Translations under genes and position numbers: made by a program | Notes under the pieces: model-generated | Database searches by the model: none | The model's input: the letters and a program-made list of their open reading frames with translations, nothing else | What the model was told of the DNA's origin: nothing | Assembly: GCA_002423245.1 (NCBI GenBank) | Contig: DIVD01000081.1 | Coordinates: 1 to 5,103 of the forward strand | Length of the DNA stretch: 5,103 nucleotides | Direction: 5' to 3' | Origin: Rhodobacteraceae bacterium UBA6141 | GTDB lineage: Bacteria; Pseudomonadota; Alphaproteobacteria; Rhodobacterales; Rhodobacteraceae | Shown: positions 1 through 5,103 of the stretch, piece by piece | Numbering within the stretch: the first letter of the stretch is position 1 | How the letters are laid out: every line of letters begins with the position of its first letter

Positions 1-47
1 CGGGGGCTCTGCCCCCGCGCCCCCGGGATATTTCGACCAGCAAGAAG
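1..47 (+). repeat. Intergenic hairpin repeat, copy 1
   Basis: The first of two copies of a composite intergenic element. A perfect 7-base-pair stem (CGGGGGC at 1-7, GCCCCCG at 11-17) closes a TCT loop. It is followed by CCCCGGG at 21-27 and a 22-base core at 26-47 that contains GATATTTCGACC and ends in CAAGAAG. The core matches 4802-4823 at 21 of 22 positions; the only difference is A at 39 versus G at 4815. Its left edge may lie outside the window. The G/C stem could act as a terminator for an upstream gene, although the A/T run after it is short and not a clean U-tract. I recall similar strings between genes in Rhodobacteraceae, but that is memory, not a search. Confidence 0.7.
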
Positions 48-49
48 GA
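45..49 (+). promoter_or_regulatory. Ribosome binding site of the aminotransferase, overlapping repeat tail
   Basis: AAGGA lies 11 bases before the ATG at 61, slightly far for a Shine-Dalgarno sequence. Its first three bases are the end of the repeat core, so the repeat seems to supply part of the translation signal. No better purine-rich site lies between it and the start codon. Confidence 0.5.
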
Positions 50-60
50 CAGGCGCACCG

Positions 61-1239
61 ATGACCTTGCCGCTCAACCCCGCGATGGCCGCGACCTTGC
101 CGCCCCCGGTGATGGAGGCGCGGCGATGGCTGGAGGGGGCGGTGTTTCCGCCGGAGCGGCCGCTGATCAATGTCAGCCAGGCGGCACCGGTCGATCCGCC
201 GCCGCTGGCGCTGCGCCAGGAGATCGCGCGGGCCGCGCTCGAGGATCCGGCGGCGCATCTTTACGGGCCGGTGCTGGGGCTGCCGGCATTGCGGGCCGAA
301 CTTGCCGCGCAGTGGTCGGCGGGCTATGGCGGCGAGATCCGGCCGGGACAGGTGGCGATCACGCAGGGCTGCAACCAGGCCTTCTGCGCGGCCATGGCGA
401 CGCTGGCGGGCGCGGGGGATGAGGTGATCCTGCCGACGCCCTGGTATTTCAACCACAAGATGTGGCTGGACATGCAGGGCGTGGCGGCGGTGCCGCTGGT
501 GACCGGCGCGGGGCTGATCCCCGACCCGGAGGCGGCGGCGCGGCTGATCGGGCCGCGGACGCGGGCGATCGTGCTGGTCAGCCCGAACAACCCGGGCGGG
601 GTGGAGTATCCGGCACAGGTGCTGCGCGGCTTTTACGAGCTTGCGCAGGCGCGGGGCCTTGCGCTGATCGTCGATGAGACCTACCGCGATTTCGACAGCC
701 GGGCCGGCGCGCCGCATGAGCTGTTCGCCGATCCGGGCTGGCCCGGCACGCTGATCCATCTCTACAGCTTCTCCAAGGCCTACCGGCTGACCGGGCACCG
801 CGTCGGGGCCATCGTCGCGGATGCGGCGCGGCTGGCGGAGGTGGAGAAGTTCCTGGATACGGTGGCGATCTGCCCCGGCCAGCTTGGCCAGATCGCGGCG
901 CTGTGGGGGATGCGCAACCTCGGCGACTGGGTGGCGGGCGAGCGGCGCGAGATCCTGGCGCGGCGGGCGGCGATGGTGCAGGGGTTCGCGCGGCTGGAGG
1001 GCTGGCGCCTGCTGGGCTGCGGCGCCTATTTCGCCTATGTCGAGCACCCGCACCCCCTGCCCTCGCCCGAGTTCGCAAGGGCGCTGGTGCAGCGGGCGGG
1101 CGTCCTGCTGCTGCCCGGCACGATGTTCATGCCCGGGGGCGACGCGGCCGGCGCGCGGCAGTTGCGCATCGCCTTTGCCAATGTCGATGCGGCGGGCATA
1201 TCGGATCTGTTCGGGCGGCTGGAGCGGCTGGCCTTCTGA
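61..1239 (+). CDS. PLP-dependent aminotransferase, class I/II (AspC-like)
   Basis: A 392-residue cytosolic enzyme of the fold-type I aspartate aminotransferase family. It moves an amino group between an amino acid and a 2-oxo acid through pyridoxal phosphate. Visible landmarks in order are HLYGPVLGLPALR (66-78), SPNNPGG (174-180, cofactor-binding Asn), IVDETYRDF (203-211, Asp205 to the pyridine nitrogen and Tyr208 to the ring hydroxyl), and SFSKAYRLTGHRVG (236-249). Lys239 is the Schiff-base lysine and Arg247 a phosphate ligand. QLRIAFAN (367-374) supplies Arg369 for the substrate carboxylate. All key residues are present and the length is normal, so it should be active. The ATG at 61 is chosen because it gives the full N-terminal arm and follows a plausible ribosome binding site. 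I cannot tell the substrate from sequence. It lies 85 bases upstream of the folding-factor gene on the same strand. Confidence 0.93.
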   Translation: MTLPLNPAMAATLPPPVMEARRWLEGAVFPPERPLINVSQAAPVDPPPLALRQEIARAALEDPAAHLYGPVLGLPALRAELAAQWSAGYGGEIRPGQVAITQGCNQAFCAAMATLAGAGDEVILPTPWYFNHKMWLDMQGVAAVPLVTGAGLIPDPEAAARLIGPRTRAIVLVSPNNPGGVEYPAQVLRGFYELAQARGLALIVDETYRDFDSRAGAPHELFADPGWPGTLIHLYSFSKAYRLTGHRVGAIVADAARLAEVEKFLDTVAICPGQLGQIAALWGMRNLGDWVAGERREILARRAAMVQGFARLEGWRLLGCGAYFAYVEHPHPLPSPEFARALVQRAGVLLLPGTMFMPGGDAAGARQLRIAFANVDAAGISDLFGRLERLAF

Positions 1240-1281
1240 GCCTCGCCGCCGCGCGAAGCCTTGCCCCGGCAGGGGCGAGGC
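1240..1281 (+). terminator. Two competing stem-loops after the aminotransferase
   Basis: Directly after the stop codon, GCCTCGCC (1240-1247) can pair with GGCGAGGC (1274-1281). Alternatively CCTTGCCCC (1259-1267) can pair with GGGGCGAGG (1272-1280) around a GGCA tetraloop, giving nine pairs with one T-G wobble. The two structures share the downstream arm, so they exclude each other. No U-tract follows (CGTAAACAG comes next), so a standard intrinsic terminator is not supported. It may be a weak terminator, an mRNA 3' end stabiliser or chance pairing in GC-rich DNA. Confidence 0.4.
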
Positions 1282-1314
1282 CGTAAACAGCCCGGAACTT
1301 CGAACGCATCTGCT

Positions 1315-1320
1315 GGGGGG
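1315..1320 (+). promoter_or_regulatory. Weak, all-G ribosome binding site of the folding factor
   Basis: Six G residues stand four bases before the ATG at 1325. There is no AAGGA or GGAGG in the preceding 30 bases. The run can pair only partly with the 16S rRNA tail, and the spacing is short. Start choice therefore rests mainly on the protein's N-terminus rather than on this site. Confidence 0.35.
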
Positions 1321-1324
1321 CGGC

Positions 1325-3178
1325 ATGGCAAAGGGACTTCGGCGCAAGGGTGCCAGCACGGTCGTCTGGCTGCTGATGGCCATGCTGATCCTTGGCCTTG
1401 GCGGCTTTGGCGTGACCAATTTCGGCGGTGCGACGCAGAGCGTGGCGACGGTCGGCGAGCGCGAGATCGACGTGAACGACTATGCCCGCGCGCTGCGGGC
1501 CGAGCTGAACGCGCTGTCGGCCGAGGTCGGCCAGCCGATCAGCCTTGCGCAGGCGCAGGCCTTCGGGCTCGACCAGGGGGTGCGCGCCCGGCTGATCGCC
1601 GCGGCCGCGCTGGACGAGGAGGCCGCGCGGATCGGGCTGTCGGTCGGCGACGCGCAGGTGCATGAGCAGATCGTCGGCGCCAGCGCCTTCCGCGGCATCG
1701 ACGGCAGGTTCGACCGCGAGCTTTACGCCCTGGCGCTGCGCCAGCAGGGGCTGAGCGAGACGGAATTTGAATCGCAGTTGCGCGACGAGGCGGCACGGCT
1801 GCTGCTGCAGGGCGCGGTGGCGGGCGGGGTCGTCGCCCCGGCGGCCTATGTCGAGGCGGTTGCCGCCTGGGCGGGCGAGGCGCGCGGCTTCGAGCATGTC
1901 GTGCTGACGGCGGACCTGCTGACCGGGCCGGTGCCGGCGCCGACCGAGGAGCAGCTTGCCGCCTTCCATGCCGCCAACCCCGCCCCCTTCACCGCGCCCG
2001 AGACCCGGGTGCTGCGCTATGTCTGGCTCTCGCCCGAGGCGGTGCTGGACGAGGTGCAACTGGACGAGGCGGCGCTGCGCGCGGAATACGAGGCCCGGAT
2101 CGCGGAATTCATCCAGCCGGAGCGGCGGATGGTGGAGCGGCTGGTGTTCGGCACCGAGGAGGAGGCCGCCGCCGCCAAGGCGCGGATCGACGCGGGCGAG
2201 GTGAGCTTCGAGGATCTGGTCAACGAACGCGGGCTGACGCTGCAGGATGTCGATCTGGGCGAGGTGACGCGCGAGGAGCTTGGCGCGGCGGGGGACGGCG
2301 TCTTTGCGCTGGAAGGCCCCGGCGTGGCCGGGCCGCTGCCCTCGGATCTGGGCCCGGCGCTTTATGCGATGAACGCGATCCTGCTGGCGCAGGAGGTCAG
2401 CTTCGAGGAGGCGCGGGAGAGCCTGTCCGAGGAGGTGGCGCTGGACCGCGCCCGCCGGATGGTCGCCGACCGCGCGCAGGACCTGAACGATCTGCTGGCG
2501 GGCGGCGCGACGCTGGAGGAGCTTGCGGCCGAGGCGGGGATGGAGCTTGGCACGGTGGAGGTGACGGCCGAGGGCGGCGAGGGCATCGCCGCCTATGCCG
2601 AGTTCCGCGAGACGGCGCTGGCCGCAAGCCCCGACGACTTCCCCGAACTGCACGAGATGGAAGATGGCGGCGTCTTCGCGCTGCAACTGCTGGAGGTGCG
2701 CCCGCCCGCGCTGCGCCCGCTGGGCGAGGTGCGCGCGCAGGCGGTTGCGCTCTGGACCGCGGCCGAGACGGAAAAGCGCCTGCTGGCCGAGGCCGAGGCA
2801 CTGGCTGCCGCGCCCGATCTTGCCGCCGCCGCGGCCGAGCGCGGGCTGGAGGTGACCGAGGTCGCGCCGATCACCCGCGACGGCTTTGTCGAGGGCCTGC
2901 CCGAGGGCGCGGTGGACACGCTGTTCCGGATGGCAGAGGGCGAGGCCCGCGCCCTGCCCGGCACCGGCGAGGAGGCGGAGGCGCATGTGCTGCGCCTGAC
3001 CTCGATCGCGCAGTCGGGTGGCGAGGCGGCGGCGCAACTGCGCGGCGCGCTGGAAACCCAGGCGCGGCAGGGGCTCGCGCAGGACATGGCGGAGCTGTTC
3101 ACCCGCGCCGTGCAGGACACGGCCGGGGTGACGCTGAACCAGGCCGCGATCAACGCCGTTCACGCGCAGATGCCCTAA
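1325..3178 (+). CDS. PpiD/SurA-like membrane-anchored periplasmic folding factor (peptidylprolyl isomerase family)
   Basis: A 617-residue protein. A basic N-terminus (KGLRRKG) precedes one hydrophobic segment at about 13-32, predicting a cytosolic N-terminus and a periplasmic body, as in PpiD. Residues about 40-180 resemble the SurA/PpiD N-terminal chaperone region (a REIDVNDYARALRAEL helix, then AFRGIDGRFDRELYALALRQQGLSETEFESQLRDE). A parvulin-type domain lies at about 265-352: AGEVSFEDL, then VDLGEVTREEL, then GPLPSDLG. The rest is acidic and Ala/Glu-rich, with a second PpiD-like stretch near 450-475 (LQLLEVRPPALRPLGEVRAQAV). Both conserved parvulin histidines seem lost: Arg272 and Ala345 occupy their places in my by-eye alignment. 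Chaperone function is thus more likely than strong isomerase activity, as known for E. coli PpiD. The ATG at 1325 is chosen because it places the membrane anchor at the N-terminus; the frame stays open far upstream only as an overlap with the aminotransferase gene. Confidence 0.87.
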   Translation: MAKGLRRKGASTVVWLLMAMLILGLGGFGVTNFGGATQSVATVGEREIDVNDYARALRAELNALSAEVGQPISLAQAQAFGLDQGVRARLIAAAALDEEAARIGLSVGDAQVHEQIVGASAFRGIDGRFDRELYALALRQQGLSETEFESQLRDEAARLLLQGAVAGGVVAPAAYVEAVAAWAGEARGFEHVVLTADLLTGPVPAPTEEQLAAFHAANPAPFTAPETRVLRYVWLSPEAVLDEVQLDEAALRAEYEARIAEFIQPERRMVERLVFGTEEEAAAAKARIDAGEVSFEDLVNERGLTLQDVDLGEVTREELGAAGDGVFALEGPGVAGPLPSDLGPALYAMNAILLAQEVSFEEARESLSEEVALDRARRMVADRAQDLNDLLAGGATLEELAAEAGMELGTVEVTAEGGEGIAAYAEFRETALAASPDDFPELHEMEDGGVFALQLLEVRPPALRPLGEVRAQAVALWTAAETEKRLLAEAEALAAAPDLAAAAAERGLEVTEVAPITRDGFVEGLPEGAVDTLFRMAEGEARALPGTGEEAEAHVLRLTSIAQSGGEAAAQLRGALETQARQGLAQDMAELFTRAVQDTAGVTLNQAAINAVHAQMP

Positions 3179-3181
3179 GCC

Positions 3182-3198
3182 GCGGGCGCCCTGCCCGC
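3182..3198 (+). other. Small hairpin between folding factor and trpE
   Basis: GCGGGC (3182-3187) pairs with GCCCGC (3193-3198) around a GCCCT loop, starting four bases after the preceding stop codon. No U-tract follows (CCGATTTCCGCC). It is a possible processing or weak termination site, but six pairs are easily met by chance here. The whole 60-base gap contains no TGG codon and no space for a leader peptide with an attenuator. Confidence 0.3.
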
Positions 3199-3225
3199 CC
3201 GATTTCCGCCGCAAGCCGGCCTTCC

Positions 3226-3230
3226 AAGGA
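3226..3230 (+). promoter_or_regulatory. Ribosome binding site of trpE
   Basis: AAGGA sits eight bases before the GTG at 3239, an ideal Shine-Dalgarno spacing. This decides the start: a GTG codon giving a 503-residue protein that begins MALTPSFAEFEAGY. Confidence 0.75.
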
Positions 3231-3238
3231 CAAGACCC

Positions 3239-4750
3239 GTGGCCCTGACCCCTTCCTTCGCCGAATTCGAAGCCGGATATGATGCGGGACGGAACCAGCT
3301 GGTCTGGATGCGGCTGGCGGCGGATCTCGACACGCCGGTCTCGTTGATGCTGAAGCTGGCCGAGGCGGGGCCGCTGTCCTTCCTGCTGGAAAGCGTGACG
3401 GGGGGCGAGGTGCGCGGGCGCTATTCGGTGGTGGGCATGAAGCCCGACCTGATCTGGGAATGCCGCGGCAGGCAGGCCCGGATCAACCGGCAGGCGCGCT
3501 TCGATGCCGCCGGGTTCGAGGACCAGCCGGGCGATCCGCTGGAGGCGCTGCGCGCGCTGCTGGCGGAAATCCGCATCGACATGCCGCAGGGGCTGCCGCC
3601 GATCGCGGCGGGGCTGTTCGGCTATCTCGGCTATGACATGATCCGCCTGGTGGAGCATCTGCCGAACGTCAACCCCGACACGATCGGCGTGCCCGATGCG
3701 ATGCTGCTGCGCCCCTCGGTGGTGGCGGTGCTGGACGGGGTGAAGGGCGAGGTAACGGTGGTGGCGCCGGCCTGGGCCAACTCTGGCCTGACGGCCCGCG
3801 CGGCCTATGCGCAGGCGGCCGAGCGGGTGATGGACGCGGTGCGCGACCTCGACCGCCAGCCCGGCAGCGACAGCCGCAACCTCGGCGAGGCGGCGCGGGT
3901 GGGCGCGCCGGTGTCGAACTTCACCAAGGAGGGCTACAAGGCCGCCGTGGAGAAGGCCCGGGAGTATATCCGCGCCGGCGACATCTTTCAGGTGGTGCCC
4001 AGCCAGCGCTGGACGCAGGAGTATCCGCTGCCGCCGTTCGCGCTCTATCGCAGCCTGCGCCGCACCAACCCCTCGCCCTTCATGTTCTTCCTGAACATGG
4101 GCGCATTCCAGATCGTCGGCGCCAGCCCCGAGATCCTCGTGCGGTTGCGGGATGGCGAGGTCACGGTGCGCCCGATCGCCGGCACCCGGCCGCGCGGCGC
4201 GACGCCCGAGGAGGACCGCGCGCTGGAGGCGGAGCTGCTGTCGGACGAGAAGGAACTGGCCGAGCATCTGATGCTGCTGGACCTTGGCCGCAACGATGTC
4301 GGCCGCGTGGCGAAGGTCGGATCGGTGCATCCGACCGAGACGTTCGTGATCGAGCGGTATTCGCATGTCATGCACATCGTGTCGAACGTGGTCGGCCAGA
4401 TCGCCGAGGGCGAGGACGCGCTGTCGGCGCTGCTGGCGGGGCTGCCGGCGGGCACCGTCTCGGGCGCGCCCAAGGTGCGCGCGATGGAGATCATCGACGA
4501 GCTGGAGCCGGAAAAGCGCGGCGTCTATGGCGGCGGCGTGGGCTATTTCTCGGCCAATGGCGAGATGGACATGTGCATCGCGCTGCGCACCGCGCTGCTG
4601 AAGGACGGAAAGCTCCATGTGCAGTCGGGCGGCGGCGTCGTCTATGACAGCGACCCCGAGGCCGAATGGCAGGAAACGGTGAACAAGAGCCGGGCGCTGA
4701 TGCGCGCGGCGGAGGATGCGGGGCTGTTCGTGCGGCGCGGGAACGGCTGA
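3239..4750 (+). CDS. trpE: Anthranilate synthase component I
   Basis: A 503-residue enzyme, full length for TrpE. With the TrpG glutaminase it converts chorismate and glutamine to anthranilate, the first committed step of tryptophan synthesis, in the cytosol. The N-terminal domain carries LLES (49-52) and the later NPSPFMFF (277-284), the classical tryptophan feedback-binding motifs. The chorismate-binding domain follows from about 225: GDIFQVVPSQ (247-256), GASPE (294-298), RPIAGTRPRG (311-320), DEKELAEHLMLLDLGRND (336-353, with Glu342-His343), TVSGAPKVRAMEIIDELEP (406-424) and GGGVGYFSANGEMD (431-444). PIAGT with alanine, rather than the catalytic-lysine PIKGT of aminodeoxychorismate synthase, argues for TrpE over PabB. 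It is not fused to a glutaminase domain, and no trpG follows within the remaining 353 bases. It begins with GTG after a strong ribosome binding site, 60 bases downstream of the folding-factor gene. Confidence 0.97.
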   Translation: MALTPSFAEFEAGYDAGRNQLVWMRLAADLDTPVSLMLKLAEAGPLSFLLESVTGGEVRGRYSVVGMKPDLIWECRGRQARINRQARFDAAGFEDQPGDPLEALRALLAEIRIDMPQGLPPIAAGLFGYLGYDMIRLVEHLPNVNPDTIGVPDAMLLRPSVVAVLDGVKGEVTVVAPAWANSGLTARAAYAQAAERVMDAVRDLDRQPGSDSRNLGEAARVGAPVSNFTKEGYKAAVEKAREYIRAGDIFQVVPSQRWTQEYPLPPFALYRSLRRTNPSPFMFFLNMGAFQIVGASPEILVRLRDGEVTVRPIAGTRPRGATPEEDRALEAELLSDEKELAEHLMLLDLGRNDVGRVAKVGSVHPTETFVIERYSHVMHIVSNVVGQIAEGEDALSALLAGLPAGTVSGAPKVRAMEIIDELEPEKRGVYGGGVGYFSANGEMDMCIALRTALLKDGKLHVQSGGGVVYDSDPEAEWQETVNKSRALMRAAEDAGLFVRRGNG

Positions 4751-4771
4751 GCGCGGCGCGGGCGGCAGGCG

Positions 4772-4823
4772 CCGGGGGTTTTCCACCCCCGGACCCCCGG
4801 AGGATATTTCGACCGGCAAGAAG
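4772..4823 (+). repeat. Intergenic hairpin repeat, copy 2
   Basis: The second copy of the element seen at the window start, in the same orientation and 21 bases after the trpE stop. CCGGGGG (4772-4778) pairs with CCCCCGG (4786-4792) around a TTTTCCA loop. A second CCCCCGG at 4794-4800 could replace the first as pairing partner. The conserved core at 4802-4823 (GATATTTCGACC, ending CAAGAAG) matches 26-47 at 21 of 22 positions. The stem part is not identical between copies but is the same kind of G5/C5 hairpin, while the core is nearly invariant. The position after a stop codon fits a role at mRNA 3' ends; no start codon follows closely here, unlike copy 1. Confidence 0.7.
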
Positions 4824-4876
4824 CTGGGGGGCGGGGGCGGAAGGCCCGCACCGGCACGGGCGAGCGCGACGCGAGC

Positions 4877-4901
4877 CCTGACCCCGCGTCCTGACCCCGC
4901 G
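4877..4901 (+). repeat. Tandem pair of CCTGACCCCGCG
   Basis: Two perfect 12-base copies (4877-4888 and 4890-4901) lie with a period of 13 bases. A shorter related copy, TGACCCCG, recurs at 4962-4969. It is probably local duplication by slippage; no binding protein is recognised. Confidence 0.6.
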
Positions 4902-4907
4902 GGTTTT
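4883..4907 (+). terminator. Possible intrinsic terminator downstream of trpE
   Basis: CCCGCG (4883-4888) pairs with CGCGGG (4898-4903) around a nine-base loop and is followed at once by TTTT (4904-4907). It is the only stem in the window followed directly by a run of four T. The stem is short, the T run is minimal, and the palindrome CCCGCGGG (4896-4903) competes, so the call is weak. It would end a transcript reading through from trpE. Confidence 0.35.
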
Positions 4908-4923
4908 CGGCCATCGCGGCGGC

Positions 4924-4960
4924 GGGCCGCACGCGGCGGCCTGCGGGGGCGATGCGGCCC
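4924..4960. repeat. Perfect 8-base inverted repeat
   Basis: GGGCCGCA (4924-4931) is the reverse complement of TGCGGCCC (4953-4960), separated by 21 bases. Either strand could form this stem. Function is unknown and chance pairing is possible in such GC-rich DNA. Confidence 0.45.
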
Positions 4961-4981
4961 TTGACCCCGGGGGGCGGCCGG

Positions 4982-5038
4982 GGGCATCTATGGCCGGACG
5001 GGCGCGCGCTGCATCCCGCTTGCGCCCGCGCGATGCCC
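4982..5038. repeat. Nested inverted repeats
   Basis: An outer stem, GGGCATC (4982-4988) with GATGCCC (5032-5038), encloses an inner stem, CGGGCGC (4999-5005) with GCGCCCG (5022-5028). The internal loop has 10 bases on the left and 3 on the right, and the apical loop is 16 bases. Two seven-pair stems in nested register are suggestive of an RNA fold, but no known RNA family is recognised. Confidence 0.4.
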
Positions 5039-5060
5039 GTCTCTCCGCCCGATCCCCACC

Positions 5061-5103
5061 CGATCGCCACGAACCGAACGCCACGAACCGATCGCCACGA
5101 ACC
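5061..5103. repeat. 14-base tandem repeat at right edge
   Basis: Three consecutive 14-base units with consensus CGATCGCCACGAAC lie at 5061-5074, 5075-5088 and 5089-5102. Only the middle unit differs, with A for T at its fourth base. A degenerate partial unit (CGATCCCCACC) precedes them at 5050-5060, and the array is cut by the window end, so its full length is unknown. Copies 1 and 3 contain the palindrome CGATCG. The period is not a multiple of three, which argues against a coding repeat. Confidence 0.85.

Larger units (their letters stand above)
4751..5103. other. 353-base non-coding, repeat-rich region after trpE
   Basis: No convincing gene. From left to right it holds the second copy of the intergenic hairpin repeat, a G-rich stretch (4825-4840), two tandem copies of CCTGACCCCGCG, a stem followed by TTTT, three further inverted repeats and a 14-base tandem repeat at the right edge. 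A 38-codon frame from the ATG at 4990 stays open to the window end. Its product is Arg/Pro/Ala-rich, low in complexity and unrecognised, and it crosses a repeat whose period is not a multiple of three, so I do not call it a gene. Confidence 0.6.

Noticed and set aside
1294..1300. GGAACTT resembling an envelope-stress ECF sigma -35 element before the folding-factor gene
   Set aside because: No matching -10 lies 16-18 bases downstream (the region is G-rich around 1316-1322), and the implied start site would fall at or inside the coding sequence.
821..1324. In-frame upstream extension of the folding-factor reading frame
   Set aside because: It overlaps the aminotransferase gene in another frame and gives an Arg/Trp/Ser-rich sequence. 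The membrane anchor is N-terminal only if the start is at 1325.
3239..4750. Aminodeoxychorismate synthase (PabB) or isochorismate synthase instead of TrpE
   Set aside because: PIAGT replaces the PabB PIKGT motif, and LLES, NPSPFMFF and GDIFQVVPSQ are typical of TrpE.
1127..4987. A 1286-codon open frame on the minus strand across both downstream genes
   Set aside because: It is codon-aligned antisense to both + strand genes, which share a frame. It stays open only because TTA, CTA and TCA codons are absent from them, as expected at this GC content. The product is low-complexity Arg/His/Leu-rich sequence, while the + strand holds clear family motifs.
4961..4991. TTGACC as a -35 box with CATCTAT as a -10 box
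   Set aside because: The -35 is good but the -10 matches the consensus poorly at 18-base spacing, and TGACCCCG there is a local repeat seen twice nearby.
4990..5103. A 38-codon frame open to the right edge (MAGRARAASRLRPRD...)
   Set aside because: Only a G-run precedes it, the composition is low-complexity, it resembles nothing I know, and the 14-base repeat would shift frame between units. It could only be revived by downstream sequence.
5061..5103. CRISPR-like array
   Set aside because: The 14-base units abut directly with no spacers, and the unit is too short for a CRISPR repeat.

Overview
The window reads as a chromosomal housekeeping segment from a very GC-rich alphaproteobacterium. 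The best guess is Rhodobacteraceae (Rhodobacter/Paracoccus-like). This rests on the style of the three proteins, the near-absence of codons such as TTA, CTA and TCA, and the G/C-hairpin plus GATATTTCGACC intergenic element. The taxon is inferred from memory of such genomes, not from a search.

Layout, all genes on the + strand. Positions 1-60 hold a hairpin-bearing intergenic repeat whose tail runs into the ribosome binding site of the first gene. Positions 61-1239 encode a fold-type I PLP-dependent aminotransferase of unknown substrate. An 85-base gap carries two mutually exclusive stem-loops. Positions 1325-3178 encode a membrane-anchored PpiD/SurA-like periplasmic folding factor with a degenerate parvulin domain. 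A 60-base gap carries a small hairpin and a strong ribosome binding site. Positions 3239-4750 encode anthranilate synthase component I (TrpE), starting with GTG. Positions 4751-5103 contain no convincing gene. They hold a second copy of the opening repeat, a possible terminator, several short direct and inverted repeats, and a 14-base tandem repeat that runs off the right edge.

How the genes relate: TrpE makes anthranilate from chorismate for tryptophan synthesis. It needs a glutaminase partner (TrpG) that is not in this window. The folding factor would act at the inner membrane and periplasm, and the aminotransferase in the cytosol. They could be co-transcribed because of their shared strand and short gaps, but no shared pathway is evident. 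TrpE has the usual tryptophan-binding motifs, and the short gap in front of it has no room for a Trp-codon leader peptide. Control within this window is therefore more likely allosteric than by classical attenuation.

I found no CRISPR array, tRNA, rRNA, insertion sequence or defence-type system. The coding part is ordinary. The non-coding repeats at both ends are the only parts that may repay closer inspection.
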